Source: Chitinispirillaceae bacterium (GTDB lineage Bacteria > Fibrobacterota > Chitinivibrionia > Chitinivibrionales > Chitinispirillaceae). Taken from it: a stretch of DNA of 14,281 nt. Positions 1 to 8,541 of this stretch are shown here, piece by piece (the first letter of the stretch is position 1; every line of letters starts with the position of its first letter). The notes beneath the pieces were generated by a model that searched no databases, was not told the origin of the DNA, and saw only the letters and a list, made by a program, of their open reading frames with translations. The stretch spans positions 1 to 14,281 of the forward strand of contig JAFGDP010000069.1 of assembly GCA_016932075.1 (NCBI GenBank), given 5' to 3'. Made by a program: the position numbers and the translations under genes.

Positions 1-555
1 GCGGCGCAGTCGTTCAACGGCACATCGAGCCTCGTCCAGGCTTCCGGACTCGCAAACGACAAGGTGAACTTTCCGGACACCGGTACGTATGCGGTGTCCG
101 CCTGGGTCAAAACGGACGTCCTTGACAGCCTCGTCCAGGCTATCGTCTTTAAGTCCAACGCTCAGTACGGAATGCAGATCATTCCTGAACACGATTGGGA
201 ATTCACCACCTATATTGACCAAACCAGGTGGGAAGGTTCACGCTCGCCGGCGTCGGCAGGCTCATGGCACGCGCTTACGGGAGTGAGGAACGGCACCAAA
301 CAGTATCTCTACGTCAACGGCGTCTGCGTTGATTCCTCCATAACGAACACCATCGCACTTCCGCCGGAAAATGTTCCCAGGGCATACGATATGCCCCTGG
401 AAATAGGGCATTGTCCCGACGGCGGAAGAAACCCGGACCGTTTTTTCAACGGCATCATCGATGAAGTCCGGATTTCGAGCATAGCAATAAACGTGGACTG
501 GATAAAATTGTCCTATATGAACCAGAAGGATCAGGACGCGCTGGTGAAATGGTAG
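1..555 (+). CDS. LamG-domain (lectin-like) surface protein, 3' end only
   Basis: The frame is open from base 1 to a TAG stop at 553-555, so the gene begins outside the window; 184 residues are visible. They form the C-terminal part of a concanavalin-like LamG (Laminin_G_3) beta-sandwich: FNG near the left edge, an 'AVSAWVKTD' strand, 'HALTGVRNG', 'YLYVNG', and the terminal 'FNGIIDEVRISS' strand. The extreme C-terminus 'DWIKLSYMNQK' is nearly the same as in the complete lipoprotein at 12222-13898 ('DWIKLCYMNQK'), so the two are paralogues and this gene probably also carried a lipoprotein signal and DUF2341 upstream. Known for the fold: calcium-dependent or direct glycan binding. Inferred here: a surface glycan-binding protein heading the enzyme cluster to its right. 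An internal ATG near 64 is not present; that codon is GTG within the domain. Confidence 0.85.
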   Translation, partial: AAQSFNGTSSLVQASGLANDKVNFPDTGTYAVSAWVKTDVLDSLVQAIVFKSNAQYGMQIIPEHDWEFTTYIDQTRWEGSRSPASAGSWHALTGVRNGTKQYLYVNGVCVDSSITNTIALPPENVPRAYDMPLEIGHCPDGGRNPDRFFNGIIDEVRISSIAINVDWIKLSYMNQKDQDALVKW

Positions 556-582
556 GTTTATCGCCTTAATAAAAACAAAAAA

Positions 583-621
583 GGCCGTCGATTGAACCTT
601 GCAGGGAGCACATCGACGGCC
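583..621 (-). terminator. stem-loop with T-tract on the minus strand (terminator-like)
   Basis: GGCCGTCGAT at 583-592 pairs perfectly with ATCGACGGCC at 612-621, giving a 10-bp GC-rich stem with a 19-base loop that starts 28 bases after the LamG gene stop. The run of A's at 571-582 lies on the left side, so the stem plus T-tract is canonical only for transcription on the minus strand. No T-tract follows on the + strand, where the neighbouring genes lie. It may block antisense transcription, act as a 3' RNA-stabilising hairpin for the upstream gene, or terminate in both directions. The stem is directly seen; its function is inferred. Confidence 0.45.
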
Positions 622-704
622 GGACAGAAAGGTACACCCGGGCTTTCGTTAAGCCACGGCCTGCCCTTTTGATAAAATACGATAAATCTTTTAAAACATT
701 CAAT

Positions 705-710
705 GGGGGA
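705..710 (+). promoter_or_regulatory. ribosome binding site that sets the start at 717
   Basis: A purine-rich GGGGGA lies 6 bases before ATG 717. An in-frame ATG at 669 has no comparable site, and starting there would put 16 polar residues before the signal peptide. Confidence 0.6.
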
Positions 711-716
711 GATGGT

Positions 717-1466
717 ATGGCACGCTTAACAAATTCTGTGATGTCTCGGGTATTTGGCATCATCGCGGCAGTAGCGGTGTGCGGAATAGTCGTCACGTGT
801 GATAATGAAAATAGTAGTCCGACCACTCCGCCTCCCCCGCAAAGACACGTTATCCTTTCGGAAGGATTTGAAGGGACCAACCTGGACAGCGCCGGATTCA
901 GGCAGGCATACCGGGGGCTCGATTATGGATGGATGTCCATTACTGACAAAGCCGCCCATACAGGCAGCTATTCGCTCACCAGCGATTCGAATAAGACCGG
1001 CATCAGGAAACTCCTGGCCGTTGACCAGTTTATAACAGACTCGATTGCCGGCCTGGAATTTTACCTTATGGCGAAAGAAGCAGGACAAACCGAAGTTTAC
1101 GCGGCTTTTGGACAAGGCGGCAATTCAGCGGGCATGCTGCCCAACGGTTGGCAGACCGTTTTCGGTATGGGCATCGACAACACCGATTCCCTGTGGTGTA
1201 TGTATGAGAAATACGACTATCCGCAGGCTGATTCCGATCTGGTACATAAAACGTGCGGCGCACTCGCGCTCAATAAATGGTATAAATGCACCATCGAATA
1301 TGACTTTGCTGCAATGGTATTGACCTATTACCTGGACAATGTGCCGGTTTACTCAAGAAGCGCTCCGAACAGGACGATCGAGGAATTCGTCGTCTATCGC
1401 GACACCCTCGGCCCGCCAGGCCCCACAGATTACTTTTTCGACGATGTTACTCTATACAAGAGATGA
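717..1466 (+). CDS. small secreted lipoprotein with a beta-sandwich-like domain, function unknown
   Basis: The start at 717 gives 249 residues with a short basic N-terminus, a hydrophobic segment (about residues 12-26) and a candidate lipidated Cys28 in 'GIVVTC', followed by a Pro-rich linker (PTTPPPP). A threonine at -1 is not the ideal lipobox, so lipidation is probable, not certain. The rest, from 'EGFEG' to the C-terminal 'YFFDDVTLYKR', alternates short beta strands with aromatic residues, as in concanavalin-like or carbohydrate-binding jelly-roll domains; the closing 'DDV' strand is common in such folds. I see no catalytic signature and cannot name the family. It overlaps no neighbour, and the next gene starts 32 bases after its TGA, so it is probably co-transcribed with the GH30 enzyme. 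A glycan-binding role is inferred from fold impression and context only. Confidence 0.75.
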   Translation: MARLTNSVMSRVFGIIAAVAVCGIVVTCDNENSSPTTPPPPQRHVILSEGFEGTNLDSAGFRQAYRGLDYGWMSITDKAAHTGSYSLTSDSNKTGIRKLLAVDQFITDSIAGLEFYLMAKEAGQTEVYAAFGQGGNSAGMLPNGWQTVFGMGIDNTDSLWCMYEKYDYPQADSDLVHKTCGALALNKWYKCTIEYDFAAMVLTYYLDNVPVYSRSAPNRTIEEFVVYRDTLGPPGPTDYFFDDVTLYKR

Positions 1467-1483
1467 AAGACTTTTACCATACC

Positions 1484-1492
1484 AAAGGAGGG
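1484..1492 (+). promoter_or_regulatory. strong ribosome binding site setting the GH30 start at 1499
   Basis: AAAGGAGGG is 6 bases before ATG 1499. It is far better than anything before the in-frame ATG at 1463, which overlaps the stop codon of the previous gene and would add 12 residues before the signal peptide. Confidence 0.8.
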
Positions 1493-1498
1493 AACTGT

Positions 1499-3601
1499 AT
1501 GTTCCAACGTATTGCATCAACGGTATTTTTAATCTGTTGCACGCTTTCCTTCGCGGCGCTCCAGGCGGCCACGGTAACCTGGAGAAGCTCGACCAACGGC
1601 GCGTTCTGGGTTGACAGGGGCACCCTGACCACCACTGCCTGGGACAATGATCTGACGAGTTACATAAGCGTCAACGAAACGCAGACCGATCAGGAGATCC
1701 ACGACTGGGGCGGATGCGTCTGCGAACGGCCCTGGCACGGAATCATGAAACTGTCTCAGGCCAACCAGGACAGCGTCGTAAAGGCTCTCTTCGATACGGT
1801 GCAGGGAATATTAACCAACGCCCGGTGTCCGGTCGGCATGAACGACATGGCGCTGGGTACGTACGTGTGCGACGACAGCTTTACTGTAGATTATAACATG
1901 GACAGGTTCAGTATCGCCGAAGACAGAAAGTATCTCATTCCCCAGCTCAAAGCGGCGATGAAGTTCAACCCGCGTTTAAGAGTATGGTGCTCTCCCTGGT
2001 CCCCTCCCCCGTGGATGAAAGTCACCAGGCAGGGTACTCCGAGATTGTCATATTACGGCGGACTGCTGAATCCCGATCCCCGGGTCCGAAATGCGCTTGC
2101 TCTGTATCTGGAAAAATGGATACAGGCATACCGGGCCGAAGGCATCAATATTTTCGCCATCTACCACCAGAACGAGCCGCAGCATGAAAACGACAACTGG
2201 CTGGTCACTCATTATGACCCCCCCGATTTCAGGGATTTTCTCAGGGACTATCTCTACCCGAAATTCAGGCAGGACGATATGCATGTGGAATGCGGGGTGG
2301 GCACCAGCGTCCAGGACGACAACCCGCCGACCCTGATCCCGACAGTGTTGAACGATACGCTGGCAAATTCCTATTGCACGAACATAGCGATTCAATATTC
2401 GATCCCGAATGCGTCGTACTGCCGTTCTACCTGGCCGAACAAGCTCCTCTGGATGTCCGAAACCCCGGCGGGCAACGGCAGCAACGACTGGCCGTACGCC
2501 GTGGAAAACTGGAACGCCATGCGGGATTATTTGACAAACGGAGTAAACTCGTATGACCAATGGGACATAGCCGACGTAAAGGGCGGCACCTCAAACGAGG
2601 GCAAGCCCTTCAGCGCCCCTATCGTCGTCGATACGGTAAACAAGACCTATACGCTGACTCCCGCATACTGGCAGATCAAACATATAACCTACTATGTCAA
2701 GCCCGGCGCGCTGCGGATCAGGACAACCGGCAACTACACCAATCACGTCGCGTTCAGGAACAGAAACGGACAGAACGCCGTGATCGTTGCGAATACGAAC
2801 ACTTCCAGCGCCACGGTAGCAATCAACCTCAACGGCCAGAAGATAAAACCGACGCTTTCGGCGAACTCCTTCAATTCGTTCAGTATAACCGGGACGCCGG
2901 TTCCCGACATTTCGCCGTTGAACCAGATTGAAGCTGAAAATTACACGGGACAATCGGGAACCTACACTATCTCATGCAGTGAGGGCGGAAGGTGCCTCAG
3001 CTATGTACACAATAACGAATGGGCGTTCTATTATCACCTTGATTTCGGAACCGGGGCCAACAGCTTCCAGGCGCGGGTGGCGGGAACGGTCGGAGGATCG
3101 ATAGAGATACGCCTTGACAGCATCACCGCGACCCCGGTCGGGACCTGCACGGTCGCGTCCACCGGCGGAGCGACAACGTGGCAAACGGTGTCGTGCAACC
3201 TGACAACCCCGATAAGCGGCAGGCATACGCTCTATCTGAAATTCAAAGGCTCAGGTACCGGCAATCTGTTTAACCTTAACTGGTGGAAGTTCAGTTACAC
3301 ATCGGGAATAGAAACGGCATGGGGAACGAAGGGCGTGGGCGTGAACAGGATAACCGTCGTACCCGGCGCCGGACAGACGAAAACGCTCCGGTTGGAATTT
3401 TCGAAAAGCGTTGCACAGGAGAATCTGATAGTAAGCCTGTTCGACCTGAACGGCCGCAGAATAGCAACCCTGTTTAATGGGCGATTGTCCTCTTCTCATC
3501 TGACGCTCCCGCTTAACAGGGCGGGAATCGGGCAGGGCGCCTACGTTATAAAAGTATCGTTGAATGAAAAAATCACCATGGTAAAAACGGCGGCTTTGTG
3601 A
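1499..3601 (+). CDS. GH30 glycoside hydrolase with CBM6 and C-terminal sorting-like domain
   Basis: The 700-residue protein has a Sec signal peptide (predicted cleavage after 'ALQA', residue 23), a GH30 (beta/alpha)8 catalytic domain (about 55-465 including the side beta-structure), a CBM6 module (about 475-600, starting 'IEAENYTG'), and a type-A sorting-like C-terminal domain (about 615-700, with 'FDLNGRRIATL' and 'GAYVIKVS'). The acid/base is Glu226 in 'YHQNEPQ' and the nucleophile Glu321 in 'LWMSETPAGN'; both are present and their spacing is normal for the family. 'WCSPWSPPPWMK' is the typical GH30 active-site strand. GH30 includes xylanases, beta-1,6-glucanases, beta-1,6-galactanases, glucosylceramidases and beta-xylosidases; I cannot fix the subfamily by eye. 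Many cysteines (such as 73, 75, 110, 124, 164) suggest disulfides in an exported protein. It is 31 bases from the next gene, which fits an operon. Confidence 0.9.
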   Translation: MFQRIASTVFLICCTLSFAALQAATVTWRSSTNGAFWVDRGTLTTTAWDNDLTSYISVNETQTDQEIHDWGGCVCERPWHGIMKLSQANQDSVVKALFDTVQGILTNARCPVGMNDMALGTYVCDDSFTVDYNMDRFSIAEDRKYLIPQLKAAMKFNPRLRVWCSPWSPPPWMKVTRQGTPRLSYYGGLLNPDPRVRNALALYLEKWIQAYRAEGINIFAIYHQNEPQHENDNWLVTHYDPPDFRDFLRDYLYPKFRQDDMHVECGVGTSVQDDNPPTLIPTVLNDTLANSYCTNIAIQYSIPNASYCRSTWPNKLLWMSETPAGNGSNDWPYAVENWNAMRDYLTNGVNSYDQWDIADVKGGTSNEGKPFSAPIVVDTVNKTYTLTPAYWQIKHITYYVKPGALRIRTTGNYTNHVAFRNRNGQNAVIVANTNTSSATVAINLNGQKIKPTLSANSFNSFSITGTPVPDISPLNQIEAENYTGQSGTYTISCSEGGRCLSYVHNNEWAFYYHLDFGTGANSFQARVAGTVGGSIEIRLDSITATPVGTCTVASTGGATTWQTVSCNLTTPISGRHTLYLKFKGSGTGNLFNLNWWKFSYTSGIETAWGTKGVGVNRITVVPGAGQTKTLRLEFSKSVAQENLIVSLFDLNGRRIATLFNGRLSSSHLTLPLNRAGIGQGAYVIKVSLNEKITMVKTAAL

Positions 3602-3632
3602 GAAAAAATATCTGAAATAAAGGAGGTTCGCA

Positions 3633-5975
3633 ATGTTTCCCCTCTTTATTTTAAAGACGCTTTGTGCAAGGAAGGTTCTTGGGTTTACCGTGTTCCTCCT
3701 GCTTCTGTTTTCTTTTATCGCTTCAGCGGCCGACACGGATTACTGGGCGCTGAATTTTACGACGTCCAAGAAATATCAATATCACTACCGCCAATCGTTT
3801 AATAAAGGATGGCGTTTTTACAGGGGCGACGTGACCGGTGCCCAGGCGCCGGGCTATAACGACGCATCATGGGCGGTCGTCACTATTCCTCACTCGGTTT
3901 CCTACGACGCTCCGGAGGCGACTAATTTTTACCTTGGTGTCGCCTGGTACCGCAAGAAGTTTGCGCTGCCCGCCAGCCTTCCCGCTACTAAAAAAGTATT
4001 CGTTGAATTCGAAGGGGCCATGAGCACTGCGCAGATTTGGGTAAACGGAACCCCGGTGGGGACCCATGACAACAGCGGATATACGGGCTTTGTCTTTGAT
4101 ATTTCCAGCCAGGTGAGCAGAATCGACTCAAACATTATTGCCGTGAGGGTCAATAATAGCTGGCAGGCCGATGTGCCTCCGGGCGATGGTACGATCGATT
4201 ATATCGTTTACGGCGGTATCTATCGCGACGCGTGGCTTCATATTTCCGATCAGGTTTACGTTCCGCTGTGGGGGCAGATAATCAGCACACCGACGGTGAC
4301 GGCCTCTTCCGCGACGGTGAATGTTACTACCACGGTTGCAAACGATAAAGCGCAGCAGAGCTCCTGTTCGGTGACGTACCAGGTTTTCAACGGCAATGGC
4401 GATCAGGTCTCCACCCAGACCGCCCAGCAGGCCATACCGGCAAATGGAAAGTACACCTTTGCCATGAGCAGTTCGATACCATCACCGGCATTGTGGAGCC
4501 CCCCTTCTCCCAACCTTTACAAGATCGTTACGATGGTCAGCGTTGATGGCCAGCCCGTCGATGATTACGTTGACCGGTTCGGCGTGCGGACGATCGTCTG
4601 GTCGAGGGACAGCGGGTTCATCCTCAACGGCAGACGCATGGAGATTTCCGGCGTCAACCTGCACCAGGACTTCGCGTGGGTACAGTCAGCCGTACCGGTA
4701 TCGCGCCATTATAAAATCGTTGAGTTCATCAAGGACGCCGGTTTTAATACGATGCGCTGCTCGCACTATCCGCGCAGCCCGTCTTTTTACGATGCATGCG
4801 ACGAACTGGGCCTTCTCTTGTTTACCGAGACGCCGTCGTGGGGGTGGAGTCATTCCTCGTATTCAGCTGCCTTCTGGAACAGGGCATTGGCAGCTTTTAA
4901 AGAGATGATACTGCAGGGGAACAACCATCCCAGCATAATAGCGTATGGATATTTCAATGAGCCGTATGTCGATTTCGGCACCTACTTTTCCCAGATGAAG
5001 AAAATCGCGGATTCGATCAACCCTGCACTCAGAAAATATTGCGGCGTGAATCCTGACGGAATAAAGTATGCCGGGAATATCGCGCATGTTGATGTCTGCG
5101 GTTATCAGTACATCAATCCGCCGGCGAACATCCCGGTGGTCTGTACCGAGTATCTCGCCATGGGGAATACGCGGGGCGACGCCGCCGCCGAGGCGAGAGT
5201 CGCGGATACCGCCTGGAAGGCGTTTCAGGTCATCCGAAGCGATGGCCCACGGAGCGCGGGGGGGGTATTATGGTGTTTTAAGGATTACCTTGGCGCTATG
5301 TGGGGCGTATCAAATCAGCATCTCGGCATAGTCGACTTTTGTTTTGTTCCCAAGCAGGGATATTACCTCTTTCGTAAAAACTTGACGGGGAAAGCCGATG
5401 ACAATCCGATCACGGGCACCGCGACCAAAGTGAATCTTGAGCCGGATCTTACCTATCTCCGAGCCGATGGAACCGATATTTCCAGGATCATCATTGCTAT
5501 TCGAGACAATAACGGAAAATGTATCACCTCCACCGCATCGGTAACATTGTCGCTTTCCGGTTCCTCCTGCACTCTTTTCGGGCCGACAACGGTCAACATG
5601 ATCGCGGGAAAGCTCGGCATCGTGGTAAAATCGACCGAGACTGTCGGGCCAACGACGATCACCGCGAGATCAAACGGGCTTGCGGACGGCAGTGTCGCCA
5701 TTACCACGTATCCGGCCGTTGATTATACCTCGGTGATCCGTGCGCCTCACGCTTCAAATCCATATGCCGTCAGCCAGGCTGTCGCGGCGCCGCGCCTTAC
5801 GCTGATGGTGAACGGCATGACCCGTCTGCCTGCCGCCGAAGGGGAGCGCGTCATGATGTATAATATGCAGGGCCGTCTTGTCACTTCGGAGCTGTATTCG
5901 GGACAAGCACGAAAAATGAGGCATTTCCCGCAGGGGGTATATGTGGTAAAGGTTAAAAATACCGCCACGAAATAA
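3633..5975 (+). CDS. GH2 glycoside hydrolase (beta-galactosidase/beta-glucuronidase superfamily), secreted
   Basis: Start ATG 3633 follows AAGGAGGT (3620-3627). The 780-residue protein has a signal peptide ending near 'FIASAA' (residue 33), a GH2 sugar-binding jelly roll (about 50-210, 'AWYRKKF', 'WVNGTPVGTHDNSGY'), an Ig-like domain (about 215-320), the GH2 TIM barrel (about 322-585), an Ig-like domain resembling the GH2 C5 type (about 605-695, 'LRADGTDISRIIIAI'), and a short sorting-like tail (about 720-780, 'VMMYNMQGRLV', 'GVYVVKV'). The acid/base is Glu443 in 'YFNEP' and the nucleophile Glu506 in 'VCTEY', so it should be active. Substrate (beta-galactoside, glucuronide, mannoside or other) cannot be decided. 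A run of eight G at 5258-5265 lies inside the catalytic domain. It is paralogous to the GH2 gene at 8542. Confidence 0.9.
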   Translation: MFPLFILKTLCARKVLGFTVFLLLLFSFIASAADTDYWALNFTTSKKYQYHYRQSFNKGWRFYRGDVTGAQAPGYNDASWAVVTIPHSVSYDAPEATNFYLGVAWYRKKFALPASLPATKKVFVEFEGAMSTAQIWVNGTPVGTHDNSGYTGFVFDISSQVSRIDSNIIAVRVNNSWQADVPPGDGTIDYIVYGGIYRDAWLHISDQVYVPLWGQIISTPTVTASSATVNVTTTVANDKAQQSSCSVTYQVFNGNGDQVSTQTAQQAIPANGKYTFAMSSSIPSPALWSPPSPNLYKIVTMVSVDGQPVDDYVDRFGVRTIVWSRDSGFILNGRRMEISGVNLHQDFAWVQSAVPVSRHYKIVEFIKDAGFNTMRCSHYPRSPSFYDACDELGLLLFTETPSWGWSHSSYSAAFWNRALAAFKEMILQGNNHPSIIAYGYFNEPYVDFGTYFSQMKKIADSINPALRKYCGVNPDGIKYAGNIAHVDVCGYQYINPPANIPVVCTEYLAMGNTRGDAAAEARVADTAWKAFQVIRSDGPRSAGGVLWCFKDYLGAMWGVSNQHLGIVDFCFVPKQGYYLFRKNLTGKADDNPITGTATKVNLEPDLTYLRADGTDISRIIIAIRDNNGKCITSTASVTLSLSGSSCTLFGPTTVNMIAGKLGIVVKSTETVGPTTITARSNGLADGSVAITTYPAVDYTSVIRAPHASNPYAVSQAVAAPRLTLMVNGMTRLPAAEGERVMMYNMQGRLVTSELYSGQARKMRHFPQGVYVVKVKNTATK

Positions 5976-6068
5976 GCAATCGACGGTTGACTAACAATAG
6001 AATGGTTTGACGGCACAATATGTCAGGAGGAAAGAGTTCACCCGATCTTACGGTACTGGAGGAGTAGT

Positions 6069-8456
6069 ATGAAACTATGTCGTATGGTTATTGCTGCTGT
6101 GATCCTGTGCGCTATCGTCCTGCCCCTGCAGGCCCAGAATTGCATTTTCGTATCGACAACCGGCAACGATGCCAGCGGTACCGGGACCTTCAGCTCCCCG
6201 TTTAAGACTATTGCACGGGCGAAGCAGCAGGTGCAGATTCTCAAGCAGTCGGCGACCGGGCCGATCGGCGTCTACCTCAGGACAGGGACCTATTATCTGG
6301 ATTCAGCCCTGAATTTCGGTGTGGCGGACGGCGGCACCGCCGCCTCTCCGATTACCTACTCCGCGTACCGGGGCGAAAAGGTGATAATAAGCGGCGGTAT
6401 CAAAGTAACGGGAACGTGGACGTCAACGACGCTTAACGGTGTAACGGTACAGACGATCAATATCGGTGCCAACAAAAAGGTTGACCAGCTCTTTTTAAAT
6501 GGCACGCGCCAGATCATGGCCCGCTATCCGAATTTCAACGCGAGCCAGATACTCCAGGGATATACTTCTTCCTCCAATGTATTCTCCAGGGTAAATTCCT
6601 GTGCGGTTCCCCAGGAGGGGCCGGGATATATACGCTCTCTGCACAACAATATGTGGGGAGGTAACGATTATCTTGTTACCGGCAAGAGCTCCGGTACAAC
6701 CCAGCCCCCGTGGCAGTGGGTCGGCGACAATAACCGGGGAGGCGGATATAATACCGTGTATATGATGTGCGAAAACATCAGCGAGTTGCTTGATGCGGCG
6801 GGAGAGTGGTATTACAGAAAATCAACGGGTGATCTGTTTTTCTATCCCACCGCAGGCACGAACATGAGCACTGCCGTTATCGAGCTGGCTTCACTCGAGG
6901 AGCTGATCAGGGCGGTCGGGACGTCGGCAACCAGAGTGAGGTATCTCACCTTCAATGGATTGACCTTCACGCAGACGCACCGGACGCTGTTCACAAGGAC
7001 CTTTGAAGCGCTGCTGCGGGGTGACTGGTGCATTGTCCGCGCCGGTGCGGTTTTCATGCAGGACGCGGAAAATATCACGATAAAACACTGCTTTTTCGAT
7101 CAGGTCGGGGGCAACGGGATTTTCATGAACGGCCACAATAAAAACAATTTTGTTTATAACAATATCTTCACTAATGGTGGCGCGAGCTGCGTCGCATGCG
7201 TGGGCCTTTTAAGTGCGTGCCGGGATTACTCGACGTGGTCAAACAATAAAACCACCGTATCTGACGCTGCGGTGGGGCCGCTCAATCAGGATTACCCTGA
7301 CAGCTGTATGATAAGCAACAACCGTATGGACAGTCTTGGCAGGTTTGAGAAACAGACGGCAGGCGTCCACCTTTCAATGAGCCACGCCATAACGGTGCGG
7401 CACAATACGATCAACTGCGGCCCGCGCTCCGGCATCAACGTGAACGACGGCACCTGGGGCGGTCATATCATCGAGTATAACGATATCTCGAACGTGGTGC
7501 AGGAAAGCAGTGACCACGGCCCGTTTAATTGCTGGGGAAGGGACCGCTTCTGGTCGTTCAACGGCTATTGCACCGACGGGTGTAACGGGACGGCAAAGCG
7601 GCCCTATTGCCAGCTTGACGCGATGTCTACAATCCATATCCGTAACAACCGCTTGAACGATAATAACGACCTCGGCAGTTTCGGCATCGACCTCGACGAC
7701 GGGGGAACCAATTACTGGGTATATCGAAATCTTTGTTTAAATTGCGGAATAAAGCTGCGCGAAGGATTTAATCGAAAGGTTTACAACAATATTCTCGTAA
7801 GCGGCCAGTTGCATTACCACTGCTGGTACGATGACTGCAGGGACACTGTTGTGCGGAACATCGTGGTGAATGCCAACTCGTTCGACCTTCAATGTAATGT
7901 GAGTGCCAGTACAATGCCTGCCAAGCGCGCTCTGACCGATTATAACCTCTACTGGAACAACGGCGGTTCGGTCACCGTGGCCGGACTGGGAACGGGTCAG
8001 AACACCCATTCGGTGACAAACCAGAATCCGCTGTTTACCAATACGGCGGCCGGAAATTATTCGGTGCAGACAGGTTCACCGGCGCTTACACTGGGGTTTG
8101 TCAACTTTCCCATGGACTCCTTCGGCAGGATGAATGTCCCGGCTGATTCGCTCGGGGCCGAATGTGCAACCGGGGTCGCCGCCGAGTCTGCCCGACCCGC
8201 GCCGGTTCTGCAGGGGGTCTTTCTGCACGGCGGCAGGGTGGAGGTGCGCTATTTCCTTGCAATGCAGGAACGCGTGGAAATCGACTTGCTTTCGATGGCC
8301 GGCAGGAAGTTAGCATCGATCAAGCATGGAATCGAGCAGGCCGGAATGCACGAGGCAACCTGGGCGCAGGAACGACAAACCACGCCCTCGGTCTTCCTCC
8401 TCCGTGTCAGGTTCGGCGGCCGAACCATGGTCAAAAAAATGGTTTCCATTAATTGA
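6069..8456 (+). CDS. right-handed parallel beta-helix enzyme, GH141-like
   Basis: The 795-residue protein starts at ATG 6069, 4 bases after GGAGGAG (6058-6064). It has a signal peptide ending 'LPLQA' (residue 22), a long beta-helix domain (about 25-640) and a type-A sorting-like C-terminus (about 715-795, 'IDLLSMAGRKLASI', 'VFLLRVRF'). Typical family features are the opening 'FVSTTGNDASGTGT', 'VYLRTGTYYLDSAL', 'QLFLNGTRQIMARYPN', 'GDWCIVRAGAVFM', 'GTWGGHIIEYNDI' and 'SDHGPFNCWGRDRFW' (Asp482-His483). These recall the GH141 group, which contains an alpha-L-fucosidase from rhamnogalacturonan-II degradation and a xylanase. Assignment is from memory of motif patterns, so GH141 is tentative while 'beta-helix carbohydrate enzyme' is firm. 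A polysaccharide lyase or epimerase is a less likely alternative. The protein is unusually rich in cysteine. It sits between the two GH2 genes. Confidence 0.85.
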   Translation: MKLCRMVIAAVILCAIVLPLQAQNCIFVSTTGNDASGTGTFSSPFKTIARAKQQVQILKQSATGPIGVYLRTGTYYLDSALNFGVADGGTAASPITYSAYRGEKVIISGGIKVTGTWTSTTLNGVTVQTINIGANKKVDQLFLNGTRQIMARYPNFNASQILQGYTSSSNVFSRVNSCAVPQEGPGYIRSLHNNMWGGNDYLVTGKSSGTTQPPWQWVGDNNRGGGYNTVYMMCENISELLDAAGEWYYRKSTGDLFFYPTAGTNMSTAVIELASLEELIRAVGTSATRVRYLTFNGLTFTQTHRTLFTRTFEALLRGDWCIVRAGAVFMQDAENITIKHCFFDQVGGNGIFMNGHNKNNFVYNNIFTNGGASCVACVGLLSACRDYSTWSNNKTTVSDAAVGPLNQDYPDSCMISNNRMDSLGRFEKQTAGVHLSMSHAITVRHNTINCGPRSGINVNDGTWGGHIIEYNDISNVVQESSDHGPFNCWGRDRFWSFNGYCTDGCNGTAKRPYCQLDAMSTIHIRNNRLNDNNDLGSFGIDLDDGGTNYWVYRNLCLNCGIKLREGFNRKVYNNILVSGQLHYHCWYDDCRDTVVRNIVVNANSFDLQCNVSASTMPAKRALTDYNLYWNNGGSVTVAGLGTGQNTHSVTNQNPLFTNTAAGNYSVQTGSPALTLGFVNFPMDSFGRMNVPADSLGAECATGVAAESARPAPVLQGVFLHGGRVEVRYFLAMQERVEIDLLSMAGRKLASIKHGIEQAGMHEATWAQERQTTPSVFLLRVRFGGRTMVKKMVSIN

Positions 8457-8530
8457 TTTTTTGGTGCCATGCTTTCTGCCGCAATAAAAAGGTACCGGAA
8501 ACAATGGAATCATGGGTGAGCAGGATCAGC

Positions 8531-8536
8531 AGGGAG
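8531..8536 (+). promoter_or_regulatory. ribosome binding site that sets the second GH2 start at 8542
   Basis: AGGGAG lies 5 bases before ATG 8542. The upstream in-frame ATG at 8512 would place ten polar residues ahead of a good signal peptide and has no clear site of its own. Confidence 0.6.
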
Positions 8537-8541
8537 TGACT

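Noticed and set aside
669..704. TTGATA (669-674) with TAAAAC (692-697) as a promoter for the lipoprotein gene
   Set aside because: The transcription start would fall on or beside the ribosome binding site at 705-710, so it is not plausible for that gene.
566..880. Minus-strand open frame of 104 codons
   Set aside because: It overlaps the lipoprotein gene and the stem-loop, shows no recognisable domain, and the + strand frame has a signal peptide and ribosome binding site.
2048..2560. Minus-strand open frame of 170 codons inside the GH30 gene
   Set aside because: It lies opposite the GH30 catalytic domain, which carries both catalytic glutamates; a coding shadow in GC-rich DNA.
6025..6033. 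AGGAGGAAA as the ribosome binding site of an upstream start for the beta-helix gene or a small leader gene
   Set aside because: No ATG, GTG or TTG follows at usable spacing; the GGAGGAG at 6058-6064 serves the start at 6069.
8463..8496. GGTGCC / GGTACC stem after the beta-helix gene as a terminator
   Set aside because: Only six pairs including one wobble, a long loop and no following T-tract on the + strand; the next gene looks co-transcribed.
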